From contig PCBK01000090.1 in NCBI GenBank assembly GCA_002731275.1, positions 1-54,315 of the forward strand: DNA of 54,315 nt, written 5' to 3'. Under the pieces are notes generated by a model that saw nothing but the letters and a program-made list of their open reading frames with translations, made no database searches and had not been told where the DNA came from. Below are positions 9,250 through 17,814 of this stretch, piece after piece. Within the stretch, counting starts at the first letter, position 1, and the number at the start of each line of letters is the position of its first letter. Made by a program: the position numbers and the translations under genes. The stretch comes from Deltaproteobacteria bacterium. Lineage in GTDB: Bacteria > Myxococcota_C > UBA6777.

Positions 9250-10527
9250 ATGAACCGACACATCACCCTCATGATTGGGATGTTGTTTGTCGTTGTATTT
9301 GTCGCTTCAGTCGAAGCCAAAACACCAGCAACCAAGATTCCACATTTGTATCAAATGTCCCATACACCAAGTGGTGTGCGTAAAATACTCAGGGAACTCA
9401 TCAAGCGCACCATGACACGGCATCCTGCTCTCAAACGCGCAAGACTTCGTCTCGAAGGACTCAAAAAAACCGCAAGCGTTTCTGGAGCGTGGCCCAACAT
9501 CAACCTGACCTACCAAAGAGAACAACTTTTTCCGCCTGTGGGACAGGATACGTTGGGGGGTCAGGTCACCATCCCTCTCGGAGGGAGTCCCTTTCGTCAA
9601 AAAGACGTTGCGAAGACCTTCGCGCGTCTTCAAAAGAGTTACATTTCGCTCTTATCATTTCGACTACAGTATATATTTCTGCGCACTTATGGTCGACTTG
9701 CACAGCGACGCCAGCAGGTTCAGCTTGCTCAACACTTACTCCACGCGCTCAAGCGTCTACGTCCTATCTTGCAAGCAAGAGAGCGTGGCGGAAAGGTCGC
9801 TGGAATTGAGTTTATGCGCTTTCGAATGGCTGTAGAGCAGCAAACACAAAGCATCAAACGTCTACAAGAACAGACACAACGTCTCGCCTGGAAAATAGGG
9901 CGCTGGACAGGCTTGTCTGCACAACAAGTGCTCGCGAGAGTCAAGCATCACTCCCCTGCCTCTCTGCAGCTTCGGCATCGAAAAGCCAAACAGCATCCCC
10001 AGCTCGCATATCTGAGTGCACAAAAGACATTGTACAAAGCACAGCTACGTCTTGCGCAAGCCAAAGGCTGGCCGAAGCTCTCTTTCTCCCTTGCCTACCT
10101 TCGACAGCAAGCAGAGACGGCTAACCAACCTGATGGGCATGGTTTCGTCGTCGGTATGTCGCTCCCACTACCCATCTTCCAAAGAAACCAACGCGGTACC
10201 CAAAACGCACGCAACCAACTCCAACAATCTCGTCTCCTCTTTCGACAAACACAGCGTCAACTCAAACAACGTCAACTTCGTACAAAAAAGCAGTACCAGC
10301 AGATATTGGTGAGACAAAAGCGCTATCAAAAAAAAGTCATTCACCGTCTGCCGGCTTTGCTCAAGGCTGCACAAGCAGCCTTTGAGGGAGGCACTTCACT
10401 CACTGAGTTTTTGACGACGTATCGTTCCATTATCCAGTACCAACAATTTGGGTTGCGATTGCAATACACAGCGCTAAGTAGAGCCTTACTATTGGAGGAA
10501 GCCTATGGCAATACATACACACGCTAA
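9250..10527 (+). CDS. TolC/CzcC-family outer-membrane efflux protein
   Basis: 425 residues from ATG 9250, which starts a signal peptide (hydrophobic LMIGMLFVVVFVASVEA). The mature chain has the long Gln/Arg/Lys-rich amphipathic helices of outer-membrane factors, with two related halves and motifs such as HPALKRARLRLEG and HPQLAYLSAQKTLYKAQLRLAQAKGWPKLSF, the usual start of each repeat. The length matches CzcC-type proteins. It lies between a repressor/protease pair and the adaptor and pump genes, and overlaps the adaptor gene by 23 nt, indicating one operon and a complete tripartite efflux machine. Confidence 0.85.
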   Translation: MNRHITLMIGMLFVVVFVASVEAKTPATKIPHLYQMSHTPSGVRKILRELIKRTMTRHPALKRARLRLEGLKKTASVSGAWPNINLTYQREQLFPPVGQDTLGGQVTIPLGGSPFRQKDVAKTFARLQKSYISLLSFRLQYIFLRTYGRLAQRRQQVQLAQHLLHALKRLRPILQARERGGKVAGIEFMRFRMAVEQQTQSIKRLQEQTQRLAWKIGRWTGLSAQQVLARVKHHSPASLQLRHRKAKQHPQLAYLSAQKTLYKAQLRLAQAKGWPKLSFSLAYLRQQAETANQPDGHGFVVGMSLPLPIFQRNQRGTQNARNQLQQSRLLFRQTQRQLKQRQLRTKKQYQQILVRQKRYQKKVIHRLPALLKAAQAAFEGGTSLTEFLTTYRSIIQYQQFGLRLQYTALSRALLLEEAYGNTYTR

Positions 10528-12205
10528 GGCCGCAAGAGCATATGTGCGAAATGAGCGATCCCACATGGGATACAAAGCTTCTCTGAGAAGAGCTGCGCTT
10601 GCACTTTTCGTGTTATCGGTTTGCTCCGCTCTTTTGGGCTGCAAGCAACGAACAAATCCACTCTCTCATGGTCATGGACATGGGCATAGCCACGGTGGTC
10701 ATGGTGGAGACGATCACGGTGGTCATGGTCATGGTGGTCATGATCACGGCTCCTCTTCGTCAGGGGCTGCGATCTCTGTCACTCTGTACACATCCAAGGT
10801 TGAGCTTTTTATGGAGTATGCTCCCCTCGTCGCAGGGAAAAAAGCCTCATTCCTCGCTCATCTAACATGGTTGGGGACGGTCTTTCAGCCTGTTCGGACA
10901 GGAAGTCTCGCTCTGGATTTTGTAAGAGGCAGTCAAACAGTCACCACACTCCACGCAGCCAAGCCACTCCGGGTTGGGATCTTTCGGCCCGAGGGCAAAG
11001 CTCCTTCTCCGGGTGCCTACACTTTGCGTTTGCGACTGCGTACACCAACCCGAGCTGCGGTTATGATCGTGTCCAATGCAGTCGTATATGCTTCAAGCGC
11101 TTCGGCCAAACGCGCAAATCCGTCACAACCAGATGACCCCAAAGAGATCCCTTTCCTCAAAGAGCAACAGTGGAACATTCCCTTTGCAACGCAAAAGGTC
11201 ACCTCACGGGTGATACATGACGGTGTACGTGTCACAGGAGAGGTTCGTCCTTGGCCCGCTGGGTATGTGCAACTCAACGCACCTGTAACGGGTCGTATTA
11301 CGTGGTTAAAACAAGACCTTTCAGAAGGACAGGAGGTCAAGCGTGGGCAACGATTATGCAAGATCGATCCGATGCTTTTGTCGAACACATCGCTCCCACA
11401 AATAGAACATCGTATTCACACAGCCCGTAGCACATTACAGATGAAGCGCTTGCAGCTCAAACGTTTGAAGAAGATGTTACGAGCGCGTGCTGTTGCTTCT
11501 TGGCAAATCGCGCAAGTCAGACATCAAATCGAGCTGCAGCAGGCGCAGCTTAAGGCTGCCTTGTCATTAAAACGTCTATTTCGACGTAGTCGTAATCAAA
11601 GCTCTGGACACTCCAACGCAATCGTGATCCGCTCCCCCGAAGATGGTGTCTTGCTCAAGCAATTTGCCTCAAAGGGGACGTCAATATCACAAGGACAACC
11701 TCTTTTTACCATCGCGTCAAACAAAAAGGTCCGATTGACAGCTTATCTCCCTGAGTGGTACGCCATGAAAGTGGGAGCCATTCGCTCTGCGACCTACACC
11801 CCTCTTGGTGGTCATATACAACGACTCCCCAAGCCGACAGGATGGAGTGCATCGATCGCTTCACCAGGTCGCACTCTCTCCGTCTTTTTCGACGTCCCAA
11901 GACCGAAAGCGCTCAAGCATTTTCAGCAGCTCACGTTGCACCTTCATCTCACGCAACGGCGTGCACTTGCTGTCCCTGCACAAGCCGTTGTCGATGAGCA
12001 AGGTGTCAAGGTTGTCTTTGTCTTGCTTGGGGGGGAGGGTTTTGAGAGGCGTGTGGTGCAGACAGGGATCCACGATCAGCATTGGTTGGAGATTCGCTCG
12101 GGATTGCAGTTTGGAGAGAGGATCGTAACGACTGGTGCGTATGAGTTGTCACTCAGTCAGGTCCTCAAACAAGCGAACGCAGTGGGGCATGGTCATGCAC
12201 ACTGA
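10505..12205 (+). CDS. RND membrane-fusion adaptor with His-rich N-terminal region (CzcB-like)
   Basis: 566 residues from ATG 10505, chosen because GGAGG lies 6 nt upstream; ATG 10568 would give a tidier lipoprotein signal. The hydrophobic stretch ends in LLGC, so the mature protein is probably lipidated. Next comes a His/Gly-rich stretch (HGHGHGHSHGG and HGGHDHG, about residues 55-82) likely to bind Zn or a similar ion, and a beta domain of about 110 residues. The usual adaptor parts follow: a lipoyl-like half (APVTGRITWLKQDLSEGQEVKRG), a helical hairpin, a second lipoyl half (IRSPEDGVLLKQFASKGTSISQGQPL) and a beta-barrel. It connects the RND pump to the outer-membrane factor. The extra N-terminal His-rich and beta domains are unusual. 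Confidence 0.85.
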   Translation: MAIHTHAKAARAYVRNERSHMGYKASLRRAALALFVLSVCSALLGCKQRTNPLSHGHGHGHSHGGHGGDDHGGHGHGGHDHGSSSSGAAISVTLYTSKVELFMEYAPLVAGKKASFLAHLTWLGTVFQPVRTGSLALDFVRGSQTVTTLHAAKPLRVGIFRPEGKAPSPGAYTLRLRLRTPTRAAVMIVSNAVVYASSASAKRANPSQPDDPKEIPFLKEQQWNIPFATQKVTSRVIHDGVRVTGEVRPWPAGYVQLNAPVTGRITWLKQDLSEGQEVKRGQRLCKIDPMLLSNTSLPQIEHRIHTARSTLQMKRLQLKRLKKMLRARAVASWQIAQVRHQIELQQAQLKAALSLKRLFRRSRNQSSGHSNAIVIRSPEDGVLLKQFASKGTSISQGQPLFTIASNKKVRLTAYLPEWYAMKVGAIRSATYTPLGGHIQRLPKPTGWSASIASPGRTLSVFFDVPRPKALKHFQQLTLHLHLTQRRALAVPAQAVVDEQGVKVVFVLLGGEGFERRVVQTGIHDQHWLEIRSGLQFGERIVTTGAYELSLSQVLKQANAVGHGHAH

Positions 12206-15200
12206 ACATAACGCTCCCCAACTTCGCTTGGCTTGGCTCGATGCATGTTTGCGATGGTCCCTCACGCATCGGGTTTTCGTCTTGATTCTTGCGGCTATTT
12301 TGCTTGTATGGGGGACAAAAACACTCTCACAAATGGACGTCGATGTGCTTCCTGATCTGACAGCACCGACTGTCGCAGTGCTCACTGAAGCGCATGGACT
12401 GGACACAACAGAGGTCGAGAAACTTGTCACCATGCCCCTCGAAAACGCGCTGAATGGGGCCAACGGTGTTCGACGTTTGCGTTCTTCAACGACCGCAGGC
12501 TTCTCGATTGTGTGGGTTGAGTTTGATTGGGACACAGATGCTTACAAAGCCCGACAAATCGTCACTGAAAAATTGCAGTTGGCGTCCTCACAGCTTCCAG
12601 AGCAGGCGGACAAGCCCGTTCTTGCGCCAATGACGTCGATCATGGGCGAGATTATGTTTGTCGCGTTGCAAAGCCCTAACCATTCAGCGTTGCAATTGCG
12701 CGATACTGCAGAGCAACAATTGCGGCGGAGGCTCCTCGCGATCCCAGGTATCGCGCAGGTCATTCCTATCGGGGGGAAGCTTAAGCAGATCGACATCTTA
12801 CTCAAACCTTCGCAGCTCTTGCGTAGACAATTGACCCCCGAAGATGTTGTCAAGGCGCTGAAACAGTCAAACGAAAATCATACAGGCGGTCTTCTCATCA
12901 CAAAACATCGCGAGTACGCAATCCAAGGACTAGGTCGCTTACAAACACTCGAAGATATCAAGTCGTTGCCAGTTTCAGCTCGTGGTGGTACTCCGATCCG
13001 ACTCAAGCACATCGCAGTTGTTCGGTTAGGGGCTGTCTTTCGCCGTGGTGTTGCATCTTACAACGGCAAGCCTGCGGTCGTGTTGGGTATCCAAAAGCAG
13101 CCCTCTGTGAACACGCTGACGTTGACAGCCCAGGTTGATAGAACGCTCACATCGATTCAGCGTTCCTTACCAAAGGGGATGCAGATTAAACGCAAGGGAT
13201 TTCGGCAGGCAAACTTTATCAATATCTCCATTCACAATGTCCAAAAAGCCATGGTAGAAGGTGCCATTCTCGTCGTTATCATCTTGATGTTCTTTCTTCT
13301 CAACGTGCGAGCAACGCTTATCTCTGCGTTGGCCATTCCATTTTCAGTACTCACGGCTCTGCTCACTCTCAAAGCACTTGGGATCACCATCAACACGATG
13401 TCTCTAGGTGGTATCACTGTCGCGATTGGTGCGCTTGTCGATGACGCTGTGATCGACGTGGAAAATATCTTCCGTCGCCTTCGTATCAATGCAGAGTTAC
13501 CGGAGGAGGAGAGACTCGATACACTCCAGATCGTCTTTGAAGCGTCAAGAGAGATCCGCAATTCGATCTTATTTGCGACGCTGATCTTGATGCTGGTTTT
13601 TCTGCCACTTTTCTTTTTGACGGGTATGGAGGGGCGCTTGTTGCGTCCTCTTGGAATGGCGTACTTGGTCGCGACGTTTGCTTCCCTGATCGTCGCGCTT
13701 ACAATCACGCCTGTTCTTTCATATTATCTGCTCGCACGACGTCCTGAGTTGTTTAAGGAGAGAGAGAGTCCCCTTGTGCGGATCCTCAAGCGTTTTTATC
13801 AACCACTCTTGTCATGGGGGATGCGTTCCTCATGGCTGGTTTTGATCTTTGCAGGGACACTCACTCTCGCGACATTGTTTGTCTTGCCCTTTCTCGGACG
13901 TTCATTTCTGCCTCCATTTAACGAGGGAAGTCTCACACTTTCGGTGATGACTTTACCAGGAACCTCACTCGAAAAATCTGCGCAGCTCGGACAGCGCGTC
14001 GAGAAAGCACTCCACACACTCCCTGAAGTTGTGACCACAACGCGGCGAACTGGGCGAGGTGAACTCGATGAACACGCACAGGGGATCTTTGCTGCGGAGA
14101 TCGACGTGATACTCAAGATGAAAGAGCGGTCGATGGCGAGCCTTCTACAAGACCTTCGCGCTAAACTTGCTGCAGTCCCTGGCGTGAGAATAAACATAGG
14201 CCAACCTATCAGCCACCGCATCGATCATATGCTCTCGGGTAGTCGCTCAGCGATCGCGATCAAATTGTTTGGTCCCAAACTGACGCAGTTACTCACATAC
14301 GGGAAGAAAATACAGGCTGCGGTCACTACAATCCCCGGCGCTGTCGATGTCTCTATAGAGCCTGTTGTACAAGTCCCACGGTATCAATTGCTGCCACGTA
14401 AACATATGACTTCACGGTTGGGACTCAGCCAAAGCCAATTGATGGAAAAAGTAGAACTCGCGCTCTGGGGAACGGTCGCAACACATGTCTTGGAAGGAAG
14501 GCGACTTGTGCCTGTGCGTGTCCGTTACAACGTACCAACACCATCCCACAAAACACAACTGGCGAAGCTCCCCATCATCCTGAACCAACATGTGATGGCC
14601 CCCCTCACACAATTTGCGAACATACGCTATGGCTACGGACCCAACCGTATTAACCGAGAGTCAGGGCAACGCAGGATCATCATCAGCGCAAACAGCTCAA
14701 AGACCGATCTGATTGGCCTCGTCAATGACATCAAAAAGAGCGTCGGAAAGCTTAACCTTCCTGCTGGTTATTACGTCGAATATGGCGGCCAATTTGAACG
14801 TGAAGCGAGCGCCCGAAATACGCTCTTGTGGCTCGGGCTTGCGGTTCTCTTTGGCACGTTTTTTCTCCTGCGCATCGTTTTCCAAAGCACAACGGCCGCT
14901 GGACTCGTACTTGTCAATCTTCCTCTGGCGTTAATTGGTGGTGTCTTGAGCATCGCACTCACTGGTGATGTCCTGTCGATTGCTTCTATTGTCGGATTTA
15001 TTGCGCTTTTCGGCATCGCAACAAGAAATGGCATTATCATGGTCAGCCACTACCAACAACTCCAACAAGAAGGTGTACCACTCCAGGAGGCTGTTGTCCA
15101 AGGCTCACTCGAACGACTCAATCCTATCCTGATGACCGCTCTTACAACAGGGCTTGGTATGATCCCCCTCCTGCTCGCAGGTGGGCAACCTGGCAACGAA

Positions 15201-15320
15201 TTACAAAGCCCCATGGCTCTTGTGATACTTGGTGGTGTATTCTCCGCCACGACCTTAAACTTGCTCGTTTTACCCACACTCTACTTTACCATCAACCGTA
15301 CCAACGGAGCACGATCATGA
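12195..15320 (+). CDS. Heavy-metal RND efflux pump (CzcA/CusA family)
   Basis: 1041 residues from ATG 12195, overlapping the adaptor stop by 11 nt. Length and plan fit HME-RND pumps: N-terminal membrane helix, large periplasmic loop with LPDLTAPTVAVLTEAHGLDTTEVEKLVTMPLE, a block of membrane helices, a second loop and a second block. The TM4 proton-relay motif reads VDDAVIDVEN (residues 415-424) after GGITVAIGAL, closer to CusA-like sequences than to the DFG start of CzcA. It should export a divalent or monovalent transition metal from periplasm or cytoplasm using the proton gradient. His-rich partners on both sides favour Zn/Co/Cd/Ni, the TM4 motif leaves Cu/Ag open. Confidence 0.88.
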   Translation: MHTEHNAPQLRLAWLDACLRWSLTHRVFVLILAAILLVWGTKTLSQMDVDVLPDLTAPTVAVLTEAHGLDTTEVEKLVTMPLENALNGANGVRRLRSSTTAGFSIVWVEFDWDTDAYKARQIVTEKLQLASSQLPEQADKPVLAPMTSIMGEIMFVALQSPNHSALQLRDTAEQQLRRRLLAIPGIAQVIPIGGKLKQIDILLKPSQLLRRQLTPEDVVKALKQSNENHTGGLLITKHREYAIQGLGRLQTLEDIKSLPVSARGGTPIRLKHIAVVRLGAVFRRGVASYNGKPAVVLGIQKQPSVNTLTLTAQVDRTLTSIQRSLPKGMQIKRKGFRQANFINISIHNVQKAMVEGAILVVIILMFFLLNVRATLISALAIPFSVLTALLTLKALGITINTMSLGGITVAIGALVDDAVIDVENIFRRLRINAELPEEERLDTLQIVFEASREIRNSILFATLILMLVFLPLFFLTGMEGRLLRPLGMAYLVATFASLIVALTITPVLSYYLLARRPELFKERESPLVRILKRFYQPLLSWGMRSSWLVLIFAGTLTLATLFVLPFLGRSFLPPFNEGSLTLSVMTLPGTSLEKSAQLGQRVEKALHTLPEVVTTTRRTGRGELDEHAQGIFAAEIDVILKMKERSMASLLQDLRAKLAAVPGVRINIGQPISHRIDHMLSGSRSAIAIKLFGPKLTQLLTYGKKIQAAVTTIPGAVDVSIEPVVQVPRYQLLPRKHMTSRLGLSQSQLMEKVELALWGTVATHVLEGRRLVPVRVRYNVPTPSHKTQLAKLPIILNQHVMAPLTQFANIRYGYGPNRINRESGQRRIIISANSSKTDLIGLVNDIKKSVGKLNLPAGYYVEYGGQFEREASARNTLLWLGLAVLFGTFFLLRIVFQSTTAAGLVLVNLPLALIGGVLSIALTGDVLSIASIVGFIALFGIATRNGIIMVSHYQQLQQEGVPLQEAVVQGSLERLNPILMTALTTGLGMIPLLLAGGQPGNELQSPMALVILGGVFSATTLNLLVLPTLYFTINRTNGARS

Positions 15321-15979
15321 AACACAATACTCTCATGGTTCTCACATGCTATGCTCTCGCAGCTTTCACTCTCTTTCCTTCCACTGGATGCAAAAAGACA
15401 ACCAACTCAAAACATGGCCACTCACATGACAAAGGCCACTCACATGACAAAGGCCACGACCACGGGCATGACAAGGGCCATAAACACGATAAAGGTCACG
15501 ACCACGGACACGATGAAGGTCACAAGCATGAACATGCCAAAGGCCACAAGCACGAACATGGGCACGATCACCATCCCCCCAAAAAGTCCCAATCCTGGCT
15601 GGTGGCTCCCTATGAAAAAGTCCGAAAAGCTTTGGCAACAGACCAATTCACGCAAACCAAAAATGCTGCGACTTCACTTGCAAAGCGCATCGCAGGGCTC
15701 AAAAAACAAGACAAAGAAGCCCTCGCTGCTGTGTACAGTGCATCGAAAAAGCTCTCCAACGCCAAAGATCTCAAGCAGGCAAGGTTGGTTTTCGGTGAGC
15801 TATCACGCGCTCTCATGACATTCCTCACACAATACAAAGAAGAAGCAGGACTCCAGGCGTATTCTTGCCCAATGGCCAAAGGCTACAAAAAATGGTTCCA
15901 GGCAGATAAAAAGATGGCCAACCCCTACATGGGAAAAAGTATGCCCAAGTGCGGAAGCAAAACCAAATTCACACCTTAA
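15317..15979 (+). CDS. His-rich lipoprotein with DUF3347-like metal-binding domain
   Basis: 220 residues; the ATG overlaps the pump stop as ATGA, so it is the last gene of the efflux operon. The lipoprotein signal ends at STGC. Residues about 33-90 are a run of HDKGHDHGHDKGHKH-type repeats. The C-terminal half is a helical domain ending with YSCPMA, W, NPYMGKSMPKCG, the signature seen in DUF3347/CusB-associated domains. The protein is likely a periplasmic metal buffer or chaperone that feeds the tripartite pump. The domain assignment is from memory of the conserved CPM..NPY.G..M..CG pattern. Confidence 0.78.
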   Translation: MKHNTLMVLTCYALAAFTLFPSTGCKKTTNSKHGHSHDKGHSHDKGHDHGHDKGHKHDKGHDHGHDEGHKHEHAKGHKHEHGHDHHPPKKSQSWLVAPYEKVRKALATDQFTQTKNAATSLAKRIAGLKKQDKEALAAVYSASKKLSNAKDLKQARLVFGELSRALMTFLTQYKEEAGLQAYSCPMAKGYKKWFQADKKMANPYMGKSMPKCGSKTKFTP

Positions 15980-16025
15980 GGCCATCGGATAGAAAAAAGA
16001 ATACGGAAGACGTCAACACCAAAAA

Positions 16026-16059
16026 AGATCTCTTTTTCAGAGACCTTTCTTCTTTTTTT
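16026..16059 (+). terminator. Intrinsic terminator of the efflux operon
   Basis: AGATCTC (16026-16032) pairs with GAGACCT (16040-16046) at six of seven positions around a 7-nt loop, and is followed by a T-rich tail to 16059. It lies 47 nt after the last gene of the efflux operon. Confidence 0.6.
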
Positions 16060-16090
16060 GCATCAAATGAGAACCCGTTTTCAAAAGTGC

Positions 16091-16119
16091 TTGACAGGCA
16101 CACAAAACGCGGTTAGGTT
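16091..16119 (+). promoter_or_regulatory. Sigma70-like promoter for the small membrane protein
   Basis: TTGACA (16091-16096), 17-nt spacer, TAGGTT (16114-16119). The -35 is perfect and the -10 weak. A CATCCC/GGGATG stem-loop lies in the leader between this promoter and the ATG at 16179. Confidence 0.45.
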
Positions 16120-16178
16120 GCCATTGAAAAAAGAAGGCATCCCTTGTGGATATGGGATGTAAGGCAAGGAAGAAGATC

Positions 16179-16463
16179 ATGAAGCGTTTTCGTTCACTCA
16201 ACCAGTGGCTTTGGCTGCTGGGCTTTTTGTTGTTGGTGGCCCAAACAGCCACACACGATGATCTGCATTGTGACGGTGACCACGAGCCAACATGTGTTGC
16301 GTGTGTTCTTGACGCACACCAAGCTCCTGCGCTCTCGACCTGCGTATCTCTTCCACTTGAGTGGTCCCCTACCTGGGATACACTGTCTGTTTCACAACAC
16401 CGACCCCAACCACAGATCTCTCTCCTCCATCTCGCACCGAGCCATTCTCCACCCTCGCTGTAG
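16179..16463 (+). CDS. Small His/Cys secreted or membrane protein
   Basis: 94 residues from ATG 16179 behind AAGGAAGA. An N-terminal hydrophobic helix (WLWLLGFLLLVAQTA) is followed by a short His/Cys-rich stretch, HDDLHCDGDHEPTCVACVLDAH, and a Ser/Pro/His-rich tail. The arrangement resembles small proteins found beside metal-transport genes, but I do not recognise a family with certainty. Its place between the efflux operon and the zinc-uptake genes, and the metal-ligand residues just after the membrane segment, suggest a periplasmic metal-handling role. The 16464-16758 gap that follows holds a possible 20-codon leader ORF and no other gene. Confidence 0.5.
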   Translation: MKRFRSLNQWLWLLGFLLLVAQTATHDDLHCDGDHEPTCVACVLDAHQAPALSTCVSLPLEWSPTWDTLSVSQHRPQPQISLLHLAPSHSPPSL

Positions 16464-16579
16464 CGAACACTCCACGCTTGACGAGCGCTTACACCTCGTA
16501 CATCAAGTGGCGCCATGACGTCTCCAAAGACCCTTTGATGCGTTCTTATCGATTAATGTCTCTTTGTAAGAGAGGACAT

Positions 16580-16642
16580 ATGGCGCGGAAAGGTGCTGAC
16601 GGACAGGTCAAGCGCCTATCAAGTCATGTCTGTGTACATTGA
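16580..16642 (+). CDS. Possible 20-codon leader peptide upstream of the zinc-binding protein gene
   Basis: ATG 16580, preceded by AGAGGA with short spacing (4-5 nt), opens a 20-codon frame that ends in SSHVCVH and a stop. The ribosome site sits in the 3' arm of a stem (ATGTC 16556-16560 with GACAT 16575-16579). The terminal Cys/His residues and the position 116 nt before the binding-protein ATG raise the possibility of a regulatory leader. With so few codons, chance cannot be excluded. Confidence 0.2.
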   Translation: MARKGADGQVKRLSSHVCVH

Positions 16643-16758
16643 CATGACTCGACATCGAAGGCATGAGCGCGGAATGTCAACACTTTTCTCGAAATGAACA
16701 ATCTGCAGTCAAACGTGCATATATAAGAATATGTGTACCAAAGGAATGGAGAAAACCC

Positions 16759-17793
16759 ATGAAAACTTGGGTGATATCTGCGTGTATCGCGTGTCTGTCT
16801 TTCGGCTTTGTGTCCCCTGCCTCAGCCAAGGTGAAGATCCTCGCCATGACCACGGATTTGGCGTGGTTGGCCAAACAAATTGGTAAAGACCATGTCAAGG
16901 TCGATAGTGTCTTGACAGGGAAAGAAGATCCCCACCATGCGGTCGCTAAACCGAGCCTGATCTTGAAGGCTTCACGCGCCCATTTGTTTTTGGATATTGG
17001 GATGGAGTTGGGTGTTGGCTACGTCCCACTGATTCTGCGCAACAGTCGGAATGGGAACATTCAGATGGGTGCGCCTGGCTTCATTAACACGTCTATCTTT
17101 GTCAAACGCTTGGAGATCCCTGCCAACGTGACGCGCAACTCCGGGGATGTCCATGCCCAAGGTAACCCACACTACTGGGTCGATCCTGTGAGCTTCCTCG
17201 CGGCTGGTCGCGCTGTCTTGCAGGGACTGATCAGGGCAGACGCTGCACACGCCAAGACATATCAAAAAAACTACAAACAATTGGAAAAACGCATCGTTGT
17301 CAAACTTGTTGGGAAGATCTTGCCACAAGCAGTCGGTACCAAGAAGCTGCTTAAGTTGATGCGCAACTACAAACTCATTCCTTTCTTGCAATCCACGAAA
17401 ATTGGGGGACGTTCAATCGTTCGCTACCTGGGCGGTTGGCTCAAGAAAATGCTCCCTCTTCGTGGCAAGACCTACATCAGTCACCATCGCCAGTGGGTTT
17501 ACTTTGCGAAGCGGTTTGGCATCGCTCCCTTTGGTCAGCTCGAACCCAAACCTGGTATCCCTCCAACAGCCAAGCATATGCTCCGCCTACTCGCGCGGTC
17601 CAAAGCCAACAAACCGACGTGGATCTTTGTCGCCGGGTTTTTGCCGTTGCAAGCCGGGAGATTCTTCTCCAAAAAGGCGGGAATCCCGCTTGTGCAGCTC
17701 CCTATATCGACAGCCAAAGGCACCGGACACGCAGATTATATCTCCTTGATGGACTTGATGATCAACAAGCTCCACAAGGCCGCAAAGAAGTAA
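16759..17793 (+). CDS. Zinc/manganese ABC transporter substrate-binding protein (ZnuA-like)
   Basis: 344 residues from ATG 16759, which follows AAGGAATGGAG and starts a signal peptide (ISACIACLSFGFVSPASA). The family ligand set is visible: KEDPHHAVAKPS (His59/60), GNPHYWVDP (His138), SHHRQWVYF in the second lobe, and an Asp in HADYISLMDLMI near the C-terminus. The acidic His-rich loop of many ZnuA proteins is missing; instead the neighbouring permease and outer-membrane proteins carry His-rich stretches. It should capture Zn2+ or Mn2+ in the periplasm for the permease encoded 21 nt downstream. A CATAT-N6-ATATG palindrome at 16718-16733, just upstream, could be an operator. Confidence 0.82.
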   Translation: MKTWVISACIACLSFGFVSPASAKVKILAMTTDLAWLAKQIGKDHVKVDSVLTGKEDPHHAVAKPSLILKASRAHLFLDIGMELGVGYVPLILRNSRNGNIQMGAPGFINTSIFVKRLEIPANVTRNSGDVHAQGNPHYWVDPVSFLAAGRAVLQGLIRADAAHAKTYQKNYKQLEKRIVVKLVGKILPQAVGTKKLLKLMRNYKLIPFLQSTKIGGRSIVRYLGGWLKKMLPLRGKTYISHHRQWVYFAKRFGIAPFGQLEPKPGIPPTAKHMLRLLARSKANKPTWIFVAGFLPLQAGRFFSKKAGIPLVQLPISTAKGTGHADYISLMDLMINKLHKAAKK

Positions 17794-17814
17794 CAAGAAG
17801 AAGGACATAGAGAA

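Noticed and set aside
16639-16667. TTGACA at 16639 as promoter of the ZnuA-like gene
   Set aside because: At 17-nt spacing the -10 would be CATGAG, which has little resemblance to the consensus.
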